This document shows, in pieces, positions 1 through 9,900 of a DNA stretch of 64,000 nt. Numbering within the stretch: position 1 is the first letter of the stretch; every line of letters starts with the position of its first letter. Source of the DNA: Euphorbia lathyris (Eukaryota > Streptophyta > Magnoliopsida > Malpighiales > Euphorbiaceae). The notes beneath the pieces are model-generated. The model saw nothing but the letters and a program-made list of their open reading frames with translations. It did not search any database and was not told where the DNA came from. The position numbers and the translations under genes are program-made. The stretch is from the NCBI RefSeq assembly GCF_963576675.1, contig NC_088910.1:103754807-103818806 (forward strand), read 5' to 3'.

Positions 1-626
1 TGAACATAATAAATAATAATAAAAAATTAGTTAAATAATATATAATAAAAAAATTGGGCCCTTGAAATTTGGAGACCCTGTGCAGAAGAACTCTTTATAC
101 GCCCTTCTCATACTCTCTTGGTGGGATTACATTCTTTTCCCAAATGGGAGCATAAGGTCATTAAAATCGCCTATTATCACCCAATGAAGCATAGATAGAG
201 ATGATGAAGAAATTGCCACGTGACTTTGTTGTACTTTTTTTTCTAGATATCCATGAAATCCAGCAAGCCTTTAAATTTGAGTGTCTTAAAGAAAAACCTT
301 TACCTCTGTGTAATTAGTGGAATAACCAACTAGGCCATTCCATAAGATTTATTTTTATAATTTACCTTAAATCTAACAAGTATGAGTAACAATAACAAAC
401 AACAATAGCTGAATCAAATCCGATATGCACTTTGTTTTTAATAGGGTGAATAATTTGTTATCCCTATATTTTTATTTAACACATTGTTTAGTCCACGTAT
501 TTTAATAATATACTCTTTAATACTTAAGTTTTATTTTATTCAACAATTTAATCCCTCAAATATTTGAATTATTAAACATTTTAGTTTCTCTATAAAAGAC
601 TTAATTATTGAATAAAACAAATATTA
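1..626. other. AT-rich intergenic sequence
   Basis: I see no gene here. Bases about 50-115 (gggcccttgaaatttggag and onward, through ccctgtgcagaag) resemble 34360-34425 (ggggcccttataattttgaa, ccctgtgcggaag). This is a short dispersed repeat present twice in the window. The rest is low-complexity AT-rich DNA. Confidence 0.5.
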
Positions 627-1049
627 GGGTTAATTTCAAATAAAGTTGGTTTCCCGTTTTTACAGATCGATATATATGGTTTTTTTGTTATAAAACAAAC
701 CGTGTGGTTTGCGCCGTTAGCAGAATCAAAGTGATATGGTAAATAATGATTCTGGGCCTAGTAAGCTTATAACTAAAGTCCAAACCTGTTAAAGGCCAAG
801 CATCAGCCCACCTAAAGGGCTCTCTTCGGAAGAATGGTTCAAAGAGGCACGTGAATCATGAGAAGCTTCAGATTCCAAAAGGCACGCTTAACTCTGCTTA
901 AACGCGAAATAATAGGGTCCGAAGCCAATGGGGAGCTGACACATATACATAACACAAGTCCACTTGTAAGTAATATTTGCCTATAAATGGTTTAGAAATC
1001 AGAGTTTTTTTTTTTTTTTTTGATGAGGTTTAGAAGTCAGAGTTATAGG

Positions 1050-1192
1050 TGAAAGAATCTGAACTGATGGGTATTCTCATTGATAGGTATTGTTTAAATA
1101 CAGGATTGTTACAACTGTCAGTTCCTATAAACTAGGAAGAGATAATTACAAATTAAATGGAATATCAACAGAATATATTTACATATCTATCA
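1050..1192 (-). repeat. 3' LTR of the first copia element
   Basis: A 143-bp LTR, TGAAAGAATC...ATCTATCA in plus orientation. It differs from the other LTR only at the T/C in cattga(t/c)aggtattg. Confidence 0.95.
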
Positions 1193-4100
1193 CACCCCCG
1201 TAGTCGAAACGGGAGGGGGAAGCCGGACGTTGAGACTAGTCCGAAAATCGTCGAAGAGAACAGACGGAAGACCTTTAGTGAAGATATCGGCGATTTGATG
1301 ACGAGACGGCACGTGGAGAACTCGAACTTCACCTTTGGCTACTTTTTCGCGAACAAAATGAATGTCCATTTCAATGTGCTTGGTGCGTTGATGTTGGACA
1401 GGATTTTCAGATAGGTATACAGCACTAATATTATCACAATAGACCAAAGTAGATTTCCGAAGCGGGCAATGAAGTTCGAGGAGAAGGTTCCGAATCCAGC
1501 ATGTTTCGGACACCACATTAGCAACACCCCGATACTCTGCTTCAGCGCTAGATCGAGAGAGAGTTGGCTGTCGTTTAGCAGACCAAGAAACGAGATTGTC
1601 ACCAAGAAAAACACAGTAACCGGAAGTAGATCATCGTGTGTCTGGACAACCACCCCAATCAGCGTCGGTGTAAGAGACGAGAGAAGTTAGATCAGAGGAG
1701 GTGAGAGTAAGACCCATATCAAGTGTGCCTTTAACATACCGTAGTATCCGCTTGATAGCCGCCATATGTTGAGTCTTGGGATCATGCATAAAGAGACAAA
1801 CTTGTTGAACCGCATAAGATATATCAGGCCTAGTCAGAGTCAGATACTGTAAGGCACCTGCAAGACTCCGATATTCGGTTGGATCGTGGTAGGAGGATCC
1901 TGATGAAATACTGAGCTTCTGTTTAGTGTCGACTGGAGTAGTACACGGATTAGACGAGGCGAGACCGGCCTTTGCAATTATTTCATAAGCATATTTTCTT
2001 TGAGAGAGAAACAGAGAGCCCGGAGATCGAGTAACAGAGATGCCCAAAAAATAGTTCAAAGGACCTAAGTCCTTCATAGCAAATTCAGAACTCAATTGTG
2101 CCATAATAGAAGACCGTAGCTTGTCCGAAGAAGCAGTAAGAACAATATCATCAACATATAGGAGCAAATAAGCTATGTCTTGGCCTCGTCGAAAAACAAA
2201 GAGAGAGTGATCAGAAATACTGTGAGAAAAGCCCAATGTAGAGATAAAAGATGCAAACCGTTGGTACCAGGCCCGAGGAGCCTGTTTCAGGCCATAGAGA
2301 GATTTCTTGAGTAAGCACACATACTCAGGATGAGTTGAGTCACGAAAACCCAAAGGTTGATGCATATAAACTGTCTCATGGAGGTCCCCATGAAGAAAAG
2401 CATTCTTGACGTCAAGTTGGTGAAGGCTCTAATTTTTAGAGAGAGCAATGCTTAGCACAGCTCGAATAGTGGCAGGTTTGACCACTGGACTGAAAGTTTC
2501 TCCACAATCAACCCCAACCAATTGATTCGCCCCATTTCCAACTAGGCGGGCCTTGTACCTTTCAAAGGAGCCATCTGCATTAAATTTATGCCTGAAAATC
2601 CACCAACTAGGTAAAATGTTAGCTTCAGAAGGACGGGGTACAAGGACCCACATCTTATTTTTAATAAAAGCAGCATATTCATCAGACATAGCATTTTTCC
2701 AATTGGGATCTTGTAATGCGAGAGTAGGGTTTTGTGGAATAGGAGAGATAAGAGACGTGTGTAGGTGAAGTTTACGGCAAGGCTTAAAAATACCGTCTTG
2801 GGCACGGGTTCGCATATTATGGGATCTTAGGGGCTCCTGTGTAGAAGATAGAATTGGAATATTGGTGGCAGGGGCGGGGGGAGGTGCTGGAATAAGGACG
2901 GGTCGAGTTAGGGGCGGTGTGGGCTAATGAGGAGAGAGGGGGGAGGCCGAAGAAGGGGAATGGGGAGATGGGCGGGTGGGACTATGGGCATTTAATGGGG
3001 AGTGGGCCAAAGTTGGGCTAGTAGGGAAATGGGGTGGGCTGGAAGGGGCATGGGCCATATGAGGGGGGGAATTAGATAGGGGTGGCGGGCTAGAGGGTAG
3101 AAATTGGGTAGTGGAGAGAAATTGGTTTTGAGCAGGAGATGGAAATTGATTTTGAGCAGGAGATGAGATTTGGTTTTGAGCAGGAACAGAAGCAGGGGAG
3201 GGGTAATGGATAGGCGATAGGATTGGGGGATTTGCAAACGGGAATTTGCCTTCGTCGAGCATAACATGCCGAGAGATGATTAATTTCCGAGTAGCAATAT
3301 CGTAACACTTATATCCGCGATGGTTGGACGGAAAGCCCAAGAAAATGCACAGTGTAGAGCGTGCTTGAAGTTTATTGCGAGAGGAAGAAGGAATAAGGGG
3401 GAAGCATAAACAACCAAAAGTACGAAGATGTGTGTATGTGGGATGCCAGTTATAAAGAATGTGTGTAGGAGAGAGGGAGCTGAGATTTTTAGTGGGATAG
3501 ATATTAAGGAGGTAAGTGGCATGAGCAAGAGCGTGATGCCAAAACGACTGTGGTATTGACGCGTGGGTCATTAATGTGCGAATAATGTTATTGATAGTAC
3601 GGATAGTGCGTTCGGCTTTCCCGTTTTGGGAAGACGAATGAGGACAAGAGAAGCGAAATGACATGCCATTTTTTGAACAAAAATTATGGAATTGTGCATT
3701 GTTATATTCACCACCATTATCACATTGAAAAGTTTTTATTTCACGTTCGAATTGAGTGCGAATGAAGTTGCGAAAAGTGAGAAAGAGGGAGTAAACTTGT
3801 GATTTATTAGACATGGCAAAGGTCCACAAAAAATTAAAGTAATCATCAATAAAAAGCACATAATACCGATGACCGCTATAGCTTAAAACAGGAGATGTCC
3901 AAACATCACTATGAATAATGTCAAAAGGCATGTAAGAAGAATTATTCGAAGCATAGAAAGGTAATTTAACCTGTTTCCCATAAACACAAGATTGACAAAG
4001 ATGCCTATCTAAATATTTATTACAATCAATAAAACCATTATTCCGAAGCGCACTTAAAATTTGAGAACCAGGATGACCTAAGCGATTGTGCCAAAGATTA

Positions 4101-4861
4101 GAAGACAAGGCAGTAAACAGAAAAGAATTATTAGACGTCACAGGATAAAGGTCACCATTGCTATTACACCTCATGACTAGCATCCCCGTTTGCAAATCCT
4201 TCACAGAGAAACCAAAAGGATCAAACTCCACAGATACATGGTTATCAGATGTAAATTTTCTAACAGATATAAGGTTCTTAATAAGCTTAGGAGCATGCAA
4301 GACATTTGTTAAGGTGAGAGGTTTGGATGAATTAGGTAGAGTTGCATTACCAAGACCGACAACGGGAATTAAATGACCATTACCAACGACAATGCTATTA
4401 TTTAAACCCTTATTAAAATAAGATGTGAGCGTACCTTGGTTAGTCGTCATATGTGAAGTAGCCCCAGTATCCATGTGCCAAGCTTCCGGTGGAGATTGAA
4501 TGGTCATTGTGTGCATCGCAGCATTAATGTCAGTGGGAAAAAATTCCTGAGATACGTGGGCTTGTGGCCGGGCACCGAGTAAACCAGGCTGTGGAGAGGA
4601 GCCACGAAGCGGGCCTGCTGGAGATGTGGGCCAAGAGGGGTAAGGACATGGAGGTCCGACCCATTGCTGGTGAGAGGCCCATGGAGATGGAGCCCAGGTG
4701 CTGTAATAGGGCTGCTGGAAATATCTACCTGAGGAACGTCCTCTGTGGTTTCTGCCGCGGGAACGGCCACCATGACGGCTGCCCCGCTGGTGGCTGGAAG
4801 AGGAAAATTGCGGCTGAGAGGGGGAAGACGCCGGTGATGTCGCGGCTACTGGGGAGCCAGA
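1190..4861 (-). pseudogene. copia pol: protease, integrase, RT, RNase H
   Basis: One continuous frame runs from gag to the end with stops at 2924 (TAG), 2429 (TAG) and 1631 (TGA). In order: aspartic protease motif MDTGATSHM (about 4450); GAG-pre-integrase with LWHNRLGHPG; integrase core with HSDVW, DNGGEYN and an E in the GKAERTIRTI block; a Pro/Ser-rich spacer (2930-3200); RT with LLLYVDDIVLTAS; and RNase H with SYTDADWGGCPD and the 1190-1516 end block (YCDNISAVYLSENPV, KHIEMDIHFVRE). Catalytic residues look intact. The stops read as single transitions of CAG, TGG and CGA codons. As it stands it cannot make a full polyprotein. Confidence 0.9.
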
Positions 4862-5545
4862 TCACAGGGACAGTGCTGCTGTTTCCGGTGGAACAAAGAT
4901 TTTCTTCATGCGGGCAGTTTCTTCAAGAACTAACATAGAACGGGCTTTGTAGAAGGGCGGAAGTTTGTCACCATGACGAATTTGTGTTCCTACCGTGTCA
5001 TAAGCATCAGTTAAACCCGAAATTAATTGGAGGACGAGGCGATCATTAGAGACAGGAGATCCCACATTAGTCAATTGATCTGATAGAGACTTGAGATGTT
5101 GGCAGTAGGACGAAGCATCCGTAAAATTTTCCATTTTGACGGCAGAGAATTCTTGTTCCAAATACAAGGCACGTGAATTTTTGTTGTCGGAAAAGATATC
5201 TTCGAGACGGTTCCAGGCTTGAGCAGAGGTAGAGTTAATTTCAATGATCGTATTGAGTAAATCATTAGAAATAGTGCCATAAATCCATTGAAGGACGATA
5301 GCGTCGATGCGAGACCATAGACCGAGGTCTTTAGATTTCATCACATAAGAGGAGGATTCAGATTTATCATCACAGGATGGGATTATGTGGTCAAGAACCA
5401 TGAATTCTTTGGCGTGAATTTTGAACAGTTCTGCCCATGTTGTGTATTGGCTCTTTTCAATGGTAAGGGTTTCCTTGATAAAAGAGGAGATGTTGGATAC
5501 AGTAAGCGCAGGATGGATTGGGATGGGAGAGGATTTGTCTGTCAT
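4862..5545 (-). pseudogene. copia gag region (first half), ended by an in-frame TGA
   Basis: Encodes 227 residues starting MTDKSSPIPIHPALTVSNIS, a UBN2/retrotran_gag-type copia gag capsid protein. TGA at 4862-4864 ends it, but the same frame stays open below, through about 115 codons to the protease. The sequence after the stop is Ser/Pro-rich, then strongly Arg/Gly-rich (RGSRHGGRSRGRNHRGR). No CCHC zinc knuckle is visible, so this basic tract may be the nucleic-acid-binding part. The stop probably arose by CGA-to-TGA change, so gag and pol were one polyprotein, as is normal in copia. Confidence 0.85.
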
Positions 5546-5647
5546 TGTGAGAATACAGAGCAGGGAAAGGAGAAGAAGCTGCCGAAATAGCAGTAGGAAA
5601 TCGGCCAGGAAGGGAAACGAAGGAACTTAGGAAGAAGAGTTCTAATA

Positions 5648-5661
5648 GACTCGTGATACCA
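5648..5661 (-). promoter_or_regulatory. Primer-binding site (initiator tRNA-Met)
   Basis: On the minus strand the bases directly after the 5' LTR read TGGTATCACGAGTC. The first eight match the standard plant copia primer-binding site (TGGTATCAGAGC). Confidence 0.85.
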
Positions 5662-5804
5662 TGAAAGAATCTGAACTGATGGGTATTCTCATTGACAGGT
5701 ATTGTTTAAATACAGGATTGTTACAACTGTCAGTTCCTATAAACTAGGAAGAGATAATTACAAATTAAATGGAATATCAACAGAATATATTTACATATCT
5801 ATCA
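5662..5804 (-). repeat. 5' LTR of the first copia element
   Basis: A 143-bp LTR that would carry the promoter for transcription toward lower coordinates. The tRNA-Met primer-binding site lies immediately inside it at about 5648-5661. Confidence 0.95.
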
Positions 5805-6599
5805 ATAGGTACGTAATTGATTACTCATTCTCTCCTACTAAACTGCTTTTAAGTTGGTATCCTACACTAACTTAAGCACCAGAGAGGGTTTCCCAGACTC
5901 CGACCCCTGTCTGACTGTTTAGTGTGTTCTCAGGTCACTAGAAGCTGTTTACAAGGAAGATTCTGGTATTCCGATATCAAGGTAAATGCCTTAACTTTGT
6001 TAAAATGATGATATGATAGTAGGATATTTAAGGGAAAAAAAAATTCTCTCTTCTTCTCCTTCACTTTTTTTTGGAATTGGGATTCTAGTTCTGTTCTTGA
6101 AATTTTAGCGATTCTAGAATCCAGAACGTTGAATTTTTTTCAGCATTTTGGAATTTCTTGAACGCTGACATCGTCTTGGAATTTCCATAGAATACTGAAA
6201 TTTTAAGAATTCTAAAAATTTCAGAATGCTAGAAGAAGAAAGGGGAAAGATATAGAGAACTATTTTTAATATTGATTTTAACATTTTAAAGTTAAAAGTA
6301 AAAAAGTAAAATTTTTCAAAATATCATAGTTTTTTAACGGAGTTAAAATATTTGTCTTGATTTTGTTAACGACAGAAACCATAAAGTTTGTTTTATAATA
6401 AAAAACCTCACACATACCGATATATAAAAACGTGAAACCACATCAATTTTATTTAAAATTAACTCTAAATATTAAGAACCAAATGTATTACTAAAAGTAT
6501 GAAGATTAAACCATATCTACTAATAAATTATTTACTTTTTAATAATTAATTGTTTTATTTTGAAATGAATTGAATGATAATAAAAGGAAAATCAAGACA

Positions 6600-6957
6600 T
6601 AAAATATTCTTTTCAAAATCTGCAGTGGTCTTCCCGTTCTGGTCCCGTCCCCAAACGATAGGCTACACTGTCATTCATTACCGTTAGCTAACCTTACGAC
6701 TATTTTCCTTGACCTGGTCGTTGCTTCTTCAGGTCGCCGTTTTTCCGCCGGAAAGTCTTCCATTGTGGTAAATCTTCGCCTTATTCTTCTTCTTGTTGTT
6801 AGCATCCTTATATGATCTTTGGTTCTTCAATCATATCTGAAATTTGGCTCCAAGCATTGTATTTAAGACGACCTTTTTCTGCAATTTAAGCTAGGTCATT
6901 GTTTATTTTTATTTTGATATGATGTAACAGGAATTCCATAATTGGAAATTTGAGGAG
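6600..6957 (+). promoter_or_regulatory. Promoter-proximal region and 5' UTR of the VRN2-like gene
   Basis: The stretch 6620-6767 is richer in GC than its surroundings and precedes a good donor (cattgtg|gtaaat at 6768). An acceptor (gatgtaacag) ends at 6930. This predicts a 163-bp 5' UTR intron, with the coding exon beginning 27 bp later. I see no clear TATA box. Confidence 0.45.
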
Positions 6958-9900
6958 ATGTGCCATCAGAATTGTTGTGTGCATTTGTCCGTAGAAGAGG
7001 CGATAGCAGCTGATGAAAGTCTTTTAATCTATTGCAAGCCTGTTGAGCTTTATAATATTCTTCACCGTCGTTCTCAATACAATGTAATGTCTGTTTTCCT
7101 ATTAATTTTAATTTTTTCTTTTAAATTTCCGTCTTTGCTTTTACAGTTTAGTGTCAATCATGGCTTATTTTTTATTGTGACATTTTCTGGATTCGCTTCA
7201 CGGGCTTGTGCCATTCTGTTATAGATATTCCTGGCATGCTAATCAAGTGCCTTTTGCTTTTGTAGCCTTCTTTTCTTGGAAGATGTTTGCGTTACAAAAT
7301 AAAAGCAAAGCAGAAAAGGTGTGAACTTTCACCTTAATGGTTTACTAAAAAAAAAGGGCGGCCCGGTCGCATTACGCGTCCCCGCTGAGCGAGGGTCCGG
7401 GGAGGGGTCCCACCACAAGGGTGTATTGGGGGCAAGCCTTCCCTTGCCAATTTAATTGGCAAGAGGCCGCTCCTAAGACTCGAACCCGTGACCTCAGGTC
7501 ACACGGCAACAACGTTTTACCGTTGCGCCAAGGCTCGCCCTCTACCTTAATGGTTTACTAATATCATTTTTTTTCATGGCATTATTTTGTTTTATTTGCA
7601 TCACCCTTAATTCCAATGGAGGCTGTTGATCGGGATAAAAATCGAGCTAAAAGAAGAGCATGGTTATTGTTTTTTTTTTAAATATCTCCTGAAATAGCAT
7701 TATGAAGCTTTCTTTATGAATCAAATTGGGAGCTTCTGGAACTACATTCAATTCTCATTTTGTCACATCTTGTTCTCTCGTATAGCCATTGGTCTTGTTG
7801 ACGGGTTAATATACTTGTCCAGGTTGCCAGGGGGAATTGTGATTTTTAACTATAGAGATTACAGCAACAAACTGCAAAAGACTGAAGGTACCTTGACCTT
7901 TTCATGAAGAGTTTCTTTAAACTAATCATTTTTTTTGGGTAATTTGCTGTTATTTGCTGTGTTGGAGTTGTTATAGATAATGGATTTGCTGTTAAAATGT
8001 CATACTAGTCGTCTTTGGTTGCTAAGGCTGTATATGCTTAAACGTCTTCATTGAGTTAGGCATTCTTTTCTGATAAACAATGTTAAGTGAAAATGAATTC
8101 TTTAATTATTTTTAACTCCATATTTGGCTAGTATATCCCTTATTCTGAATTTGGATGGCAACAGTTGGACTCATGTTTCTAATCTTGACTGGATCTTCAT
8201 TATTGCTGGTAGTCTGTATTAGCATTTTAAATGGTTCCATTCCTTAACTTGAAAAATCGATGTTCTATGTTTTGAATGCTTTAATAATTCATAAGGTGAT
8301 CCAAATGTGACTTGACGCTTTTCATGAGTTAAACTTGCCTAGAATGCTCTACAATCTAAACATCATGGGTTAACTCTTCTTATGAGATGGATTATGAAAA
8401 CTTAGTCAATGGTTGATTGAACTAGGCCAGAGATTGATATAAGATCTACGATTGGGCCTTAATTATAAGCTTGAGCTTTTAGTTCAATTGGTTCCATGAT
8501 ATGGTATCAGAGCCTCTTGGACCAAACGGTTGAGGATTCGAGTCCTGGCAACCTCATTAATTTGTGGAATTCAAACACATGGTGGAATGAGCCTGTGTTG
8601 TACACCCTGCAAACCCAGTGGGGGTGTGCCAAAGATTGATATAAGATCTACGATTGGACCTCAAAGGCTAATTACTTTTATTTTGCTTTTTTGATGGCCA
8701 TGAAATTTAGCTAGTCATTGGCAAGGGGAAGGCTTGCCCCCAGTCCACCCTTGTGGTGGGACCCCTCCCCGGACCCTCGCTCAGCGGGGACGCGTAGTGC
8801 ACCGGGCCGCCCTTTTTATGGTCCTCTGTTGCTGACCTATATATCGTTTTCATTGACCTTGATAAAGCTTATAGTATAGCACGTAAAGAGCTTTGGGGTG
8901 GGTGTTGGAGAAAAACAAGATTCATGTTAGATGTAGCAATGCAACTAAGAACATCTATAATGGAGTTTGCACAATTGTGATTTGAACCTCAAGTGGGGAA
9001 CCGATGGAATTCCCTATAATGGTTGGATTATGGTAGCAAATACTTAGTAGGATCTAAAGAAGAGAAATGAGAATGATAATGGAAACAAGGGCTTGTATTA
9101 ATGAAATGCAATAGAACTGTGAATGTTAGATACAAAAAGAGAAAGGTAATCATACTAAGGAATACCCTCCACAGGGACACAACTTCTAATCCCCCTGTCA
9201 CCACAAGTAATTTCCCAAAAATAACATTATTATTAGATTTATCAGAGGATCTTACAAGCATTAATGAATGGAAAAGAAAAATCCATATGATCAAACCCAA
9301 CTAGTTAGGACTATGGCTTGGTTGTTATTTTTGTGGAACTACTTGCTATTTATGATGTGCATTGATTGCTCCATATCTCTTGTTTCCTTTATTTTCTCAT
9401 TTGTAGATCAACAAATTTTGTTAAGCTGACATATAATAATGATGCCTTGATGTATTTCTTAGATTTAGCTTCATAAATTATCATGGGCTTGATATGGGTA
9501 TTCTCTGATACGAATCACAATCTGTTGTGTCCATAATATAATTTGATTTTATTTACGCTGTTGATGTAGCGCTGTTGGGAATTTGATGAGACTCGTAGTT
9601 TGAGAAACAAAGTGAGGAATCATGGGGAAAGATCCTGGGCATATAATATAACTGTAGGCCTCTTGTATTTGTTTAATCCTTCTTTTCATCACTTACTATA
9701 GATTTATCTCCCTTAGAATTAGCATCTTATCTAAATTTCTTTCATTAAGGAGTAGAACATGATTAGGAAGCATTAATTGCATTTTTATATTTGCCATATG
9801 TTGCGTGCTTTGCTTTATTGAGCTTCTGAGTATTGCTTCCACTTTCTTAACTTACAGTAACTGAAGACTACTCCTGTCCGTTTTGCTCAATGATGTGTAT

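Larger units (their letters stand above)
1050..5804 (-). mobile_element. Ty1/copia LTR retrotransposon (complete structure, degraded coding)
   Basis: A 4755-bp element on the minus strand with 143-bp LTRs (1050-1192 and 5662-5804, TG...CA) differing at one base. A perfect 5-bp target duplication, ATAGG, occupies 1045-1049 and 5805-5809. The primer-binding site next to the 5' LTR reads TGGTATCACGAG on the minus strand, complementary to the initiator tRNA-Met 3' end. A G-rich polypurine tract (ctacgggggtg on the minus strand) abuts the 3' LTR. Gene order gag-protease-integrase-RT-RNase H is diagnostic of copia. Small size and short LTRs fit the Ale/Retrofit type (inference). Four in-frame stops make it non-autonomous, although the LTR identity implies recent insertion. 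Confidence 0.95.
731..5981 (+). mobile_element. Probable solo LTR, split by the copia insertion
   Basis: The left arm of the surrounding foldback element stops at 730 (aatcaaag). Its expected continuation, judged from the right arm, resumes after 5981 (aggtaaatgccttaac, matching agacaaatattttaac in the opposite arm). Between lie 731-1049 and 5810-5981, about 490 bp in total. They start TGATAT and end GATATCA, with a TATA-like box (cctataaatgg, 980-990) and a 3' part resembling plant gypsy R/U5 sequence (ggtttcccagactccgaccc). I infer a solo LTR. The host duplication at its edges is short and imperfect, so the exact ends are uncertain. Confidence 0.5.
627..6466. mobile_element. Foldback/MULE- or hAT-like element, interrupted by nested insertions
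   Basis: The left end (gggttaatttcaaataaag, 627 on) and the reverse complement of the right end (agagttaattttaaataaaa, ending 6466) are inverted repeats of about 110 bp. They share the blocks ttataaaacaaac, tggttt and cgttaac/cgttagc. The 8-bp sequence AAATATTA lies directly outside both ends (619-626 and 6467-6474), as a target-site duplication would. An 8-9 bp duplication with long terminal inverted repeats fits a hAT or Mutator-like non-autonomous element. No transposase is visible. Two later insertions separate the arms: a probable solo LTR and, inside that, a copia element. The ends resemble the foldback elements at 26521-27013 and 28511-29009. Confidence 0.65.

Noticed and set aside
6958..7224. 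Single 88-codon gene starting MCHQNC
   Set aside because: Only the first 42 codons are exon; the rest reads into an intron beginning GTAATG at 7084.
7500..7543. tRNA-like sequence with A and B boxes
   Set aside because: It is the head of an Au-type SINE with a target duplication, not a tRNA gene; no acceptor stem can be formed.
7786..7822. Earlier acceptor (tatag at 7785) for exon 3 of the VRN2-like gene
   Set aside because: Using it puts a TGA in frame after five codons; the acceptor at 7822 keeps phase and gives the VRN2 sequence.
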